This document shows, in pieces, positions 7,961 to 16,354 of a stretch of 42,906 bases of DNA. Position 1 is the stretch's first letter. Each line of letters opens with the position of its first letter. This DNA comes from Clostridiales bacterium (lineage in GTDB: Bacteria; Bacillota; Clostridia; Lachnospirales; Lachnospiraceae), in assembly GCA_029012085.1 (NCBI GenBank), contig JAQXLK010000235.1, forward strand, positions 1-42,906. The letters run 5' to 3'. Made by a program: the position numbers and the translations under genes. The notes under the pieces are model-generated. The model had not been told where the DNA came from. It saw only the letters and a list, made by a program, of their open reading frames with translations, and made no database searches.

Positions 7961-9547
7961 TTATACAACTGCTTCAATTATGACTTTATCTCCTATTTGA
8001 AGTTCTTTTACCCCAACTTTTTTCTTCTTATTAAAATTAAAACTCAACATATACCCCTTATCCAAATGATACGAATCCAAATAATCCAACAACTGCTTTT
8101 CACCACGATGATTATACTCGTCCCCATGCCAGATTTTCATTTCAATTACATATTGTTCTCCACGATAATCCACAATTACATCAGTCCTACGTTCGTTTCG
8201 TGTCTGTGCCTCAATATAATAATTACCAGTACCATTAATAATTGGCTTAAGATAAAACAAGAAATACTTCCTTCCAACATTCTCAAGGAACTTCTCGTCG
8301 TTATCACCATACAAATCTGTAAAATGCACAATGAATCGTTCCAAAATGAGCTGCATATTTAAATGTCCATTTTCAACAAATTGATTTCGATCATTTGCCC
8401 CTGCGGTATATATTGTACTATTTTTTCCCTCTTCAAAAGCGAACAAATTATACAATCTGGTTTCAAAAATTCGATTTGCCAATTTCAATACATTTCCATT
8501 ACTTCTAATGTAGCCAAACATCTCTGCAATATCAACATATTTATCATCAATTACATACGGATAACTCTTACCATTGTATAGCATCTCATACAACATATTC
8601 CGAAGTTCCGGAAACTCATGCAATTTCTTTCGCATATCATCAAAAAGTGTATTTGACTCAGACAGCAGTATCTTGACTGCTTCTTTTACTCCTTCTTGGG
8701 ACCATGCATTTACAATGCCATACTCTGCTTCATGTCCCTTAATTATTTCATCTATTAACATACAAATTCTGGATACCATAAATGGATACCCTGAAGTATA
8801 GTCATATATCAATTGTGCGATGGACATAATATCCATACCTGTATGATGCTCCTGCTCATAATCAGACAGCATTGTAGCAATCTGCTGAGGCTCGAAATCC
8901 ATAGAAATGGTAAATGCAGTTGCAATATTCCATGGACTATTATACTGATGTTCATTCTCATTACGAATCTTTAACTTCAGATTCGTGATATCATATACCC
9001 CTGCCAGAATAACTGACTGAAAAGTTGGTCTTGTATCCCTCTTCAAAAACTTAGCACGGAGAAGTCCTAAGAAATCCACAAAGCTCTCATAATTGCTTGC
9101 CTGGTCTACTTCATCAATCAGCAGAACTACCGGCTTATCCAACATCTTGCAGAACTTAGAAATGCAATTACCTAATTCGTAAAAATCTATTTCTCTTTTT
9201 TCTGTCTGCTCTTTTAAGAATTGCTGGGCAGCAACACCCACATGCAACACCTCACCATATTCAATCGTGTCATACAACATTCTCAAAAAAGTCTGAGTAA
9301 ATTTCAGGGTATTTTTAAAGTTTTCTTCACTTAGTCCCTCAAAACTGATAGAAAACACCACATATTCAGATTCTAGTTTCTTCTTAAGCAAAGACAGGGT
9401 TGTCGTTTTTCCATACTGACGCCCACGGTTAATCGCAAAGTAGCATCCATCATCCACCATCTGTTTAATTTCACAGATACGGTCAGTAATATCCACCATA
9501 TAATGTTTCTCTGGATAACATGCACCCGTCACGTTGAATTTTTTCAT
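7961..9547 (-). CDS. AAA-ATPase-like protein with PD-(D/E)XK_9 tail
   Basis: 528 aa. The N-terminal AAA-ATPase_like domain (about 1-290) has a P-loop variant INRGRQYGKTTTLSLLKKKL, Walker B VVLLIDEVDQ and a sensor-like region. The C-terminal domain (about 400-528) has the PD-(D/E)XK core RRTDVIVDYRGEQYVIEMKI (Asp, then Glu-x-Lys), as in Pfam PDDEXK_9. This pair (PF09820 + PF08011) is expanded in gut Firmicutes and Bacteroidetes; its function is unknown, with defence or mobile-element roles often suspected. I choose the start giving MKKFNV because GGGAGGG lies 6-7 nt upstream of it; a start 5 codons earlier would lie before that site. It has its own promoter. Confidence 0.85.
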   Translation of the reverse strand: MKKFNVTGACYPEKHYMVDITDRICEIKQMVDDGCYFAINRGRQYGKTTTLSLLKKKLESEYVVFSISFEGLSEENFKNTLKFTQTFLRMLYDTIEYGEVLHVGVAAQQFLKEQTEKREIDFYELGNCISKFCKMLDKPVVLLIDEVDQASNYESFVDFLGLLRAKFLKRDTRPTFQSVILAGVYDITNLKLKIRNENEHQYNSPWNIATAFTISMDFEPQQIATMLSDYEQEHHTGMDIMSIAQLIYDYTSGYPFMVSRICMLIDEIIKGHEAEYGIVNAWSQEGVKEAVKILLSESNTLFDDMRKKLHEFPELRNMLYEMLYNGKSYPYVIDDKYVDIAEMFGYIRSNGNVLKLANRIFETRLYNLFAFEEGKNSTIYTAGANDRNQFVENGHLNMQLILERFIVHFTDLYGDNDEKFLENVGRKYFLFYLKPIINGTGNYYIEAQTRNERRTDVIVDYRGEQYVIEMKIWHGDEYNHRGEKQLLDYLDSYHLDKGYMLSFNFNKKKKVGVKELQIGDKVIIEAVV

Positions 9548-9602
9548 CAGACACCCTCCCATTTATATTCTAATCCGTTTCTTATCAACCACTGACTTTT
9601 AT

Positions 9603-9631
9603 ATTATATACAATTTTACCCCTTAAAACAA
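9603..9631 (-). promoter_or_regulatory. Promoter for the AAA-ATPase/PDDEXK gene
   Basis: On the minus strand TTGTTT (9626-9631), 17-bp spacer, TATAAT (9603-9608), about 55 bp before the start at 9547. It lies just past the stop of the regulator remnant. Confidence 0.65.
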
Positions 9632-9635
9632 CTCC

Positions 9636-9809
9636 TCACCCCTGCTTTTTCCCAGTCAAATAGTACACCGCAAGCGCCGTTCTATGAGAAAGGTTCTCCT
9701 TTGCCAGAATGGATGTCACATAATTCTTTACCGTCCCTTCACTAATAAAGAGTTTTTCTGCAATCTCTTTGTTGGAAAGCCCTTCTGCTACTGCCTCTAT
9801 TATCTTTAT
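9636..9809 (-). pseudogene. Decapitated NarL/LuxR-type response regulator
   Basis: About 57 codons, beginning after an in-frame TAA and ending TGA at 9636-9638. They read IKIIEAVAEGLSNKEIAEKL, FISEGTVKNYVTSILAKENL, SHRTALAVYYLTGKKQG: the complete GerE/LuxR helix-turn-helix of a NarL-family regulator. The receiver domain (about 140 residues) and the start codon are gone. It directly follows the kinase module, where the partner regulator of a HisKA_3 kinase normally sits, so this locus can no longer phosphorylate its own regulator. An expressed DNA-binding-only fragment seems unlikely without a start. Confidence 0.85.
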
Positions 9810-9813
9810 TTAT

Positions 9814-11619
9814 TCATGAACTAACTGATTTTGTTCCATCCTTACATTGTTCTATCGGTAACAGCATATTAATGGTAAATCCCGTCTCCGATTTAAAATC
9901 CAGTATTCCGTTCACATCTCTCATTCTGCGCCGCATCCCTGAAAGCCCCATTCCATCCACAATCTCTTCACAGCCAACTCCATTATCCGATATACTGCAT
10001 CTTACAACCTGGTTCATTACATGTATTTTTATATCAATTTTGGTACACTTCGCGTATTTTAAAGAATTAGAGACCGACTCGTATGCATTGTCCAGTATAA
10101 TTTCCAAATATTTCTCCGATACCTCTGACAAATCACCCTCGGTAACCAGCTTTGCCTCCACACCCTTTTGACGGCAGTCTTCACATAGTTTTTCCAACTG
10201 CAAAATTGCCAGCTTGAATTTCTCTGGCCGCTCTTTTCTCAAAATCGCACGAATTTCATCCATCCCGGTTCGAAGCTCGTCTATCACAGCCTGAACCATC
10301 CGCTTAGCGGTTTCCGGTTCCTTTTCCAACAAAACCTTTACCGCTTCTAACTGATATACGGAACCATTTATGTTATGCCCAAGCTTATCATGCAAGGTCT
10401 GAGACAACTGCGCTCTCTCTTCTAACAGCTGGTTTTCTGCCATTAACAGTCCCTTTTTTATCTCCTCCTGCATTTCATATTCCTTTTGGGAAATATTGCG
10501 TTTCAGGTTTTGCTCTAACAAAATATCTTCCTTTGTCTGTTTCTTATAAGACTCTACCACATAATCATGCTGTACATAAATAAAGCATAGAAGCAATGTA
10601 AAAATGATTTGTGTATAAATGCCATTCTCGCTTGGAATACACGCAATTCCAAATGGAACCAGATACCAGAGACCTCCCTTCTTTAAATGTGAAATACCTT
10701 CATAGAAAAGAAAGATTCCAAGCAGCAGAAATTCCCTTCCAAGCATCAATACCATTACCACAAAAACCACAAACGCCATGCCAAAGAAAATCCACCGTTT
10801 CTCTTTCTTTACCAGCTCTTTTCCTGCCGTCACTCCAACAAATAACGCCAAAAGCAGGAGCACCTTATCCGATGCCCCTGTCAAGACAGACTGTGATAAA
10901 ACAATATATATTTCCAATACCAGTACTAAGCTGATGCGTACTGCCAAAAAATAATTTTCACGAAGCTGCTCTTCCATAGCCCTTCCATTATCCATAATTG
11001 CAATTCTTGTACAGATGGCTTCCACTTCCTCCATATAATGGCTGGTATAGATAACCGTCGCACCATTTTCATTGGATTCTTTAATCTTTTCCAATATAAA
11101 GTTTCTTGACTGTGGATCAATTCCTACTGTTGGTTCATCAAAAATGAGCAAATCCGGTTTATGCCCTATGGCACATGCTATATTTAATCTTCGTTTCATT
11201 CCACCCGAAAAGTTTTTTGCAAACTCCTGTTTTCTTTCCCATAGACCTACATACTTTAAGGATTCTTCTACTGCATTCTTTAGCTCACTTCCCTTGATTC
11301 CATAAAGAGATGTGAATAGTTCTACATTTTCCCAAGCCTTTAAATTCCCATGTATGGCTAGCTCCTGCGGAATATAACCGACTTTATGAAGGGCATCCTT
11401 TTTCTGTTTCAAAGGATCTTTCCCAAACAGCTCTATGGAACCGGTGGTTGGACGGACAATGGAACAGATCATATTCATCGTTGTACTTTTTCCTGCACCA
11501 TTTGGTCCCAGTAGTCCGAAAATTTCTCCCTTTTTAATCTGAATATTTAAATTATCAACAACTACTTTGTTTTGATATTTCTTTGTTAAATCCTTTGTCT
11601 GCAAAATCATATCTTCCAT
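9814..11619 (-). CDS. ABC ATPase fused in frame to a NarL-type histidine kinase
   Basis: 601 aa. Residues 1-213 are an ABC-2-type ATPase: Walker A GPNGAGKS (38-45), Q-loop PQE, signature FSGGMKRR (137-144), Walker B LLIFDEP, H-loop TSH. From Met 215 the protein becomes a sensor kinase: membrane helices (about 225-350), coiled coil, HisKA_3 box QTLHDKLGH with phospho-acceptor His 410, then a HATPase domain with N-box ESVSNSLKYA and DNGVGC. The usual 80-100 C-terminal residues of such an ATPase and its permease genes are absent. In related loci the order is ATPase, permease(s), kinase, regulator, so an internal deletion probably fused the first and third genes. GGAAGG just before Met 215 looks like the old kinase ribosome site. 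Partner regulator also truncated. Probably not functional as a transporter. Confidence 0.85.
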   Translation of the reverse strand: MEDMILQTKDLTKKYQNKVVVDNLNIQIKKGEIFGLLGPNGAGKSTTMNMICSIVRPTTGSIELFGKDPLKQKKDALHKVGYIPQELAIHGNLKAWENVELFTSLYGIKGSELKNAVEESLKYVGLWERKQEFAKNFSGGMKRRLNIACAIGHKPDLLIFDEPTVGIDPQSRNFILEKIKESNENGATVIYTSHYMEEVEAICTRIAIMDNGRAMEEQLRENYFLAVRISLVLVLEIYIVLSQSVLTGASDKVLLLLALFVGVTAGKELVKKEKRWIFFGMAFVVFVVMVLMLGREFLLLGIFLFYEGISHLKKGGLWYLVPFGIACIPSENGIYTQIIFTLLLCFIYVQHDYVVESYKKQTKEDILLEQNLKRNISQKEYEMQEEIKKGLLMAENQLLEERAQLSQTLHDKLGHNINGSVYQLEAVKVLLEKEPETAKRMVQAVIDELRTGMDEIRAILRKERPEKFKLAILQLEKLCEDCRQKGVEAKLVTEGDLSEVSEKYLEIILDNAYESVSNSLKYAKCTKIDIKIHVMNQVVRCSISDNGVGCEEIVDGMGLSGMRRRMRDVNGILDFKSETGFTINMLLPIEQCKDGTKSVSS

Positions 11620-11718
11620 ATCTGTTTTTCCTCTCCTTGTATTACTTTATCAACTTTACATCCTTATCCTATCAGTTATGAGATTTCTTTGGTAGTGAAA
11701 AAAGGACTAATTTAGGTA

Positions 11719-11730
11719 TGACTAAAGTCA
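11719..11730. promoter_or_regulatory. TGACT-TT-AGTCA operator-like inverted repeat
   Basis: 5-bp arms around two bases on the minus strand, about 100 bp upstream of the ATPase-kinase fusion. NarL/LiaR-type regulators commonly bind such TGACT/AGTCA dyads upstream of their own operons. The regulator expected to bind here is the one reduced to its helix-turn-helix downstream. The flanking CTAATTTAGG sequence also shows partial symmetry. Confidence 0.45.
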
Positions 11731-11800
11731 CATAATCTATTAGCTGCTGATAATCCCGAAACTTATCCTATTTCCAGAAAGTAAACGAATAGACAAATAT

Positions 11801-11839
11801 AAAGAAAAATGACCATACCCCAACTTGAAGTATGATCAT
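11801..11839 (-). terminator. Terminator after the DUF4143 ATPase gene
   Basis: On the minus strand, stem ATGATCATAC (11830-11839) / GTATGGTCAT (11809-11818) with one G-T pair and an 11-nt loop, then TTTTTCTTT. It ends transcription of the gene at 11900-13270. Confidence 0.85.
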
Positions 11840-11899
11840 CTATCAAATGCTTATTTTAGATATTTATTGAATTTACAACTACTCATTATATTTGCCTAA

Positions 11900-13270
11900 T
11901 TAAAGACACATCGTCATATAAACAGGCAAATAAACAATATCATCCTCTACTCGTAAATCCTTGGTGTATATAATATACCTCATTCCTATCTTTTTCCCAA
12001 ACTTCTTCTTGCACTTATCCAGAGAAGTATGCTTTTGATATTTTCCGGATTTTACCTCTAACGGACTGATTTTTTTATTCTGACGAATAAGAAAGTCAAT
12101 CTCCATCCTGTTGTCTGCATTCTCTCTGTCATTTTTAGAATAGAAATATAATTTATATCCGGAACTTACCAGCATTTGTGCCACAATATTTTCTAAAAAC
12201 ATTCCTTCATTTAATTCCAGCTTATCGAAAAGAATAGACTTGTAAACCTCTTCTTCTGTCAGTTCTTTATCAGAAAATGCAAGGCTGAATAGTAATCCTG
12301 TATCTGCCATATAACATTTCAAAGTCATACGCTCTGTATTAAGCCCCAAACCTACACCCGGGTCTGTCGAATTGAAACAAATATTAATGATATCTGCCTC
12401 ATCCAGCCACATAAAGGAATCTTCATACTCTCTAAATCTTGCCTGTTTTTCAATAGATGCTAAATTGTATCGTTTTTCATGCTTTGACAATTGAGCCGGA
12501 ATTCCATCAAAAATAGAAAGAACCTTGCTTTCATATCCCTTTGCAAATTTGGTTACATCGTTCCGATATAGATTAAGAATCCGGCGCTTTATCACATCCG
12601 TCTTTTCAAAATCCTTCGTTCTAACATATTCTAAAACTGCCTGTGGCATCCCACCCACAAGCATATACTGCCGAAACTGATTCATCACCTTGCGATGCAG
12701 GGCACCACCCAAAGGAGTCTTTTTCTCATAGCAATTACGGATATAATCTGCGGTCACTTCATCCCCCATTGCCCAAAGGTACTCTTCGAAATCCAGTGGA
12801 TTAATCTGAAAATGTTCTTCCTCTGACGGTAAAACAATATTCTCTACATTCTGCCGCAATGTAATCAAAGAACCGGTTTCTAAATAATCATATCTTCCGT
12901 CTTCTACCAAATGCTTAATCAACTGTCTTGCCTTTGGATACATCTGCACCTCATCAAAAATAATCAGACTATCCCGTGAATACAGCTTTACATTATAAAA
13001 TACCGATAACTTATTAAAAAACAAATCCAAATCTGTTTTATCATGTTCAAAAACCGCTAAAACATCATCAGAAATATTTGAAAAATCAATTAGCAAATAC
13101 GTTTTATACTCCTGCTCACCGAAATACCTTGCAATATAACTCTTACCAACACGCCTTGCTCCTTCTAGCAAAATAGCAGAAGTCCCCTGACTTTCTTTTC
13201 TCCATTTGACTAGCTTGTCATATATTTTTCTTTTCAAATTCATATTCATCACCACTTTTACTATATCCAT
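11900..13270 (-). CDS. AAA_14/DUF4143 ATP-binding protein
   Basis: 456 aa. The N-terminal AAA_14 domain has a P-loop ILLEGARRVGKSYIARYFGE, Walker B SLIIFDEVQMYPKARQLIKH and the polar motif LETGSLITL. The C-terminal DUF4143 part carries a PD-(D/E)XK-like core (MEIDFLIRQNKKISPLEVKS). This architecture is widespread and multicopy in gut anaerobes; its biochemical role is not established. Family members usually begin MxLKRKIYDKL, so Met 10 (13243) may be the true start; neither candidate has a good ribosome site. The 33-bp tandem array ends 12-20 bp upstream of the first possible start, an unusual and probably regulatory placement. Terminated at 11801-11839. Confidence 0.85.
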   Translation of the reverse strand: MDIVKVVMNMNLKRKIYDKLVKWRKESQGTSAILLEGARRVGKSYIARYFGEQEYKTYLLIDFSNISDDVLAVFEHDKTDLDLFFNKLSVFYNVKLYSRDSLIIFDEVQMYPKARQLIKHLVEDGRYDYLETGSLITLRQNVENIVLPSEEEHFQINPLDFEEYLWAMGDEVTADYIRNCYEKKTPLGGALHRKVMNQFRQYMLVGGMPQAVLEYVRTKDFEKTDVIKRRILNLYRNDVTKFAKGYESKVLSIFDGIPAQLSKHEKRYNLASIEKQARFREYEDSFMWLDEADIINICFNSTDPGVGLGLNTERMTLKCYMADTGLLFSLAFSDKELTEEEVYKSILFDKLELNEGMFLENIVAQMLVSSGYKLYFYSKNDRENADNRMEIDFLIRQNKKISPLEVKSGKYQKHTSLDKCKKKFGKKIGMRYIIYTKDLRVEDDIVYLPVYMTMCL

Positions 13271-13283
13271 TGCAATGATTTTT

Positions 13284-13437
13284 ATGCAATAATCACGTTT
13301 TCAAGTATTTCATGTTGTAATATTATCACGTTTTCAAGTTTTTCATGTTGTAATATTATCACGTTTTCAAGATTTTTATATCGCAATATTATCACGTTTT
13401 CAAGATTTTTACAATATATCATAATTACGTTTTCAAG
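13284..13437 (-). repeat. Five-copy 33-bp tandem array upstream of the DUF4143 ATPase
   Basis: The core CTTGAAAACGTG (minus strand) starts exactly every 33 bp: plus-strand cores at 13294, 13327, 13360, 13393 and 13426 (the last with one change). Between cores lies a less conserved ATAATATTACAACATGAAAA-like stretch. One frame stays open throughout and would encode LENVIILQHEK-type 11-mers ending 12 bp before the ATPase, but it has only a TTG start (13473) without a ribosome site, so I list DNA repeats rather than a gene. Iteron-like operator array or leader-peptide repeats are both possible. Confidence 0.85.
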
Positions 13438-13572
13438 ATTTTCAAAAAATCCTCCCTGTTCTTCCGCTTTCAAAGCATCTTATGAACAAGAAGGATTCTT
13501 TCATATTACTTATTAAATTATCTGCTATCTATAAAGACAATACTCTTCTCATAGTGCATCATACTATCCTCT

Positions 13573-15525
13573 TTAGCAAATCTCTGCCCCATGTGGGAAA
13601 TTCTTCTCACTGGTAATGAGAGAAAGGTTACCCTCTGCATCCTCTGCGCAGAGAATCATACCCTGTGACTCAATACCTGCAAGCTTGGCAGGCTTTAAGT
13701 TTGTTACTACAACTACCTTCTTACCCACCATATCCTCTGGAGTATAATGTGCCTTAATACCAGATACAATCTGTCTTACTTCACTTCCAATCTTAACCTG
13801 GGAGCAAAGCAGCTTCTTTGATTTCTTCACTTCCTCACAGGCAATTACTTCACCAATCTGAAGCTGAATCTTGTCAAAATCCTCAATGGTGATTTCCGCC
13901 TTTTTCTCCTCTAAATCAATTCCCGGATTCTCCTCTTTCTCCGGCTCTGCCTCAGGCTGCATTTCTGCCACCTTTGCCAATACCTCTTCAAGGTCTAATC
14001 TTGCGAATAAAATCTTAGGCTTATCGGTTACAAAGCTTCCTGACTTGTAGCCACCAAACTTCACAATGTCATTTACCTTACGTTTTGGTGCATTAAGCTG
14101 TAACAAAATCTTCTCGGAAGTCTCCGGCATATATGGCTCAAGCAGGGTTGCACCAATAATAATGCTCTCTACCAGATTGTAAAGCACCGTTGCAAGACGA
14201 TCCTGCTTATCCTCTTCCTTTGCCAGTGCCCAAGGCATTGTCTCATCAATATATTTATTACAACGCTTAAACAGGTTGAAAATCTCAGTAATCGCATCTG
14301 ACACACGCAGCTTATCCATTGCCTTTGACACACGGATTCTGGTATCTAAAGCATAATCGATTAATTCCTTGTCCACATCCTCATTTACATTCTTATTATT
14401 TACCTCACCGGCAAAATACTTGTTGGACATGGAAATCGTACGGTTTACAAGGTTACCTAATGTATTGGCAAGGTCAGAATTCAAACGCTCCACCAAAAGC
14501 TCCCAGGAAATGACACCATCATTTTCAAATGGCATCTCATGAAGTACAAAATAACGTACTGCATCTACACCGAACATATCCACAAGGTCATCTGCATAGA
14601 TTACATTTCCCTTTGACTTACTCATCTTTCCATCACTCTGAATTAACCAAGGGTGTCCAAATACCTGCTTTGGAAGCGGTAAATCAAGAGCCATCAGCAT
14701 AATCGGCCAGTAAATGGTATGGAATCGTAAAATATCCTTTCCAATCAGATGAAGGTCACATGGCCAGTACTGCTCAAACATCTTATCACTTGGCTCATCT
14801 ACTTTGTATCCAAGTCCGGTAATATAGTTGGTCAACGCATCAATCCATACATAGATTACATGCTTTGGATCAAAATCTACCGGGATTCCCCACTTAAATG
14901 AAGTTCTGGACACACATAAATCCTGAAGACCCGGAAGAAGGAAATTATTCATCATCTCATTTTTACGTGACTCCGGCTGAATGAAATCCGGATGGGTGTT
15001 GATGTAATCAATCAGCTTACCCTCATACTTACTCATACGGAAGAAATAAGCCTCTTCCTTAGCCGGCTGTACCTCACGACCACAGTCCGGACATTTACCA
15101 TCCACAAGCTGTGACTCTGTGAAGAAGGACTCACAAGGTGTACAGTAAAGTCCCTCATAATAACCTTTATATATATCACCCTGGTCATATAATTTCTTGA
15201 AAATCTTCTGAACCTGCTTTTCATGCTCCTCATCCGTTGTACGAATGAATTTGTCATAAGAGGTATTCATCAAATCCCAGATTCTCTTAATCTCTCCGGC
15301 AGTCTGGTCAACAAACTCCTTCGGTGTAATTCCTGCCTCTGCTGCCTTTAATTCAATCTTTTGTCCATGCTCATCCGTTCCTGTCTGGAAACGAACGTCA
15401 TATCCTACAAATCTTTTGTATCTTGCAATACTGTCTGCAAGAACAATCTCGTAGGTATTTCCAATATGCGGTTTGCCGGATGTATAGGCAATCGCTGTCG
15501 TAATGTAGTATGGTTTCTTTGCCAT
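13573..15525 (-). CDS. metG: Methionyl-tRNA synthetase
   Basis: 650 aa, full length for the bacterial form with C-terminal tRNA-binding domain. Class I signatures HIGN (20-23) and KMSKS (300-304) are present. The connective insert carries a Cys4 zinc knuckle (Cys 128, 131, 145, 148). An anticodon-binding helical domain spans about 340-520, and the C-terminal OB-fold (about 545-650) has IEDFDKIQLQIGEVIACEEV, SGIKAHYTPE and KPAKLAGIESQGMIL. It charges initiator and elongator tRNA-Met in the cytosol. It sits alone behind a T-box leader and a consensus promoter, so expression should rise when tRNA-Met is uncharged. No clear terminator is visible at 13474-13572. Confidence 0.97.
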   Translation of the reverse strand: MAKKPYYITTAIAYTSGKPHIGNTYEIVLADSIARYKRFVGYDVRFQTGTDEHGQKIELKAAEAGITPKEFVDQTAGEIKRIWDLMNTSYDKFIRTTDEEHEKQVQKIFKKLYDQGDIYKGYYEGLYCTPCESFFTESQLVDGKCPDCGREVQPAKEEAYFFRMSKYEGKLIDYINTHPDFIQPESRKNEMMNNFLLPGLQDLCVSRTSFKWGIPVDFDPKHVIYVWIDALTNYITGLGYKVDEPSDKMFEQYWPCDLHLIGKDILRFHTIYWPIMLMALDLPLPKQVFGHPWLIQSDGKMSKSKGNVIYADDLVDMFGVDAVRYFVLHEMPFENDGVISWELLVERLNSDLANTLGNLVNRTISMSNKYFAGEVNNKNVNEDVDKELIDYALDTRIRVSKAMDKLRVSDAITEIFNLFKRCNKYIDETMPWALAKEEDKQDRLATVLYNLVESIIIGATLLEPYMPETSEKILLQLNAPKRKVNDIVKFGGYKSGSFVTDKPKILFARLDLEEVLAKVAEMQPEAEPEKEENPGIDLEEKKAEITIEDFDKIQLQIGEVIACEEVKKSKKLLCSQVKIGSEVRQIVSGIKAHYTPEDMVGKKVVVVTNLKPAKLAGIESQGMILCAEDAEGNLSLITSEKNFPHGAEIC

Positions 15526-15553
15526 TTTGCTACCCTCCTGAATAGTTATAAAT

Positions 15554-15835
15554 AAAAAACGCCCGCCCTTAAACTATCTTAAAGGCGAGCTGTTATCTCA
15601 CGGTACCACTTTAATTCATCTGCATATCACTATGCTGACCTTATCAACTGGCTGCTACCAGTCTGCACTGTAACGGGTGCACCCGCCTTATGCTAAACAC
15701 TGCATGTCTCACACAAGAAGCTCCAAGACCATCTTCCATCTGTTCCGTCTTTTCCTGTTCTCAGCTCCCCAGGTTCTCTGTTAAAAACATTCCAGATGTA
15801 CTCTTCTTTTCCCTGCTTTTGTCTTTTATAGCTGT
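15554..15835 (-). ncRNA. T-box riboswitch (methionine) of metG
   Basis: The conserved T-box core GTGGTACCGTG is on the minus strand at about 15597-15607. The terminator follows: GCTCGCCTTTAA / TTAAGGGCGGGC (15579-15590 with 15561-15572) and a T-run (15554-15559). In stem I the base AAGAAG/CTTCTT, the AGTA loop and CATCTG/CAGATG helix are visible. The 3' side of the specifier loop reads GAAGATGGTC, giving an AUG specifier at 15730-15732, as expected for methionine. Uncharged tRNA-Met should stabilise the antiterminator and allow metG transcription. Confidence 0.92.
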
Positions 15836-15840
15836 GTTCT

Positions 15841-15869
15841 ATTATAGTTTTTTTGAGGTGTTGTGTCAA
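15841..15869 (-). promoter_or_regulatory. Consensus sigma-A promoter of the metG T-box
   Basis: Minus strand TTGACA (15864-15869), 17-bp spacer, TATAAT (15841-15846): perfect match in both boxes. Transcription would start near 15834, just before T-box stem I. Confidence 0.95.
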
Positions 15870-15905
15870 GGAGAAACATTACCACTCACAATTTGACCAG
15901 CCTGC

Positions 15906-16262
15906 TTATTTTCGTAGTCTGTTGTCGATATATTGCTTAATAAATGCATCATCTATGTAATTTATTACCATAAAACCTTGTGCATCTGCAAAAACACATG
16001 GCTTCTTCTATAGTAGTTACTGAATCATCAACTATTTCCGAAGACGATTCTTCCGTAGAAACTGTATCCTCAGTTGTATTTGATTTTTCAAATGCTTCTT
16101 CATCCTTTAGTACTTCACTGTTTATAGTCTCAGATGATATTTCTTCTGTACTTACTTCATCTGAAAATGCTTCAGTAGTTATTTCTTGTGAAATAGTAGA
16201 TGATTTTTGTTTGTTACATCTAACCATCAACATAAATGTCATAATCCAGTTTTTCAGTCATG
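15906..16262 (-). pseudogene. Frameshifted small lipoprotein-like gene
   Basis: The central frame (16242 to about 15985) reads MTFMLMVRCNKQKSSTISQE followed by a long Ser/Thr/Glu-rich stretch: a hydrophobic start and a lone Cys like a degraded lipobox. Upstream, an ATG at about 16262 is out of frame with it by one base. Near the 3' end another frame takes over as a convincing C-terminus, KPCVFADAQGFMVINYID then DAFIKQYIDNRLRK, ending TAA at 15906-15908. Two frame breaks imply a decayed gene. It directly follows the RiPP precursor, where an immunity or accessory lipoprotein would be plausible; that is inference. Confidence 0.5.
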
Positions 16263-16281
16263 ATGTTTAAATAAATTTAGC

Positions 16282-16319
16282 CGCTTGTATCAATAAGCAA
16301 ACACCTCTCAAAACAAGCG
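16282..16319 (-). terminator. Possible terminator or attenuator after the precursor gene
   Basis: CGCTTGT/ACAAGCG (arms 16313-16319 and 16282-16288) encloses a 24-nt loop, followed on the minus strand by GCTAAATTTATTT. The U-tract is poor, so partial read-through into the lipoprotein remnant is more likely than strict termination. Confidence 0.35.
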
Positions 16320-16354
16320 ACCAAAAAACTCTTAAATCATTTATCTGACTCAAG

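Noticed and set aside
13327-13404. TAATATTAC motif like a rolling-circle (geminivirus) nick site
   Set aside because: Occurs by repetition in an AT-rich array; there is no Rep gene and no stem-loop that exposes the motif.
13284-13437. CRISPR array
   Set aside because: The 33-bp units are contiguous, with no unique spacers of constant length between repeats, and no cas genes are near.
13282-13473. 63-codon protein of LENVIIL repeats
   Set aside because: Only a TTG start without a ribosome site. The frame stays open because the period is a multiple of three; kept as a DNA repeat with the peptide as an alternative.
15980-16270. Plus-strand Ser-rich 96-codon ORF
   Set aside because: It mirrors the Ser/Thr/Glu-rich minus-strand remnant, has no ribosome site, and opposes all neighbouring genes.
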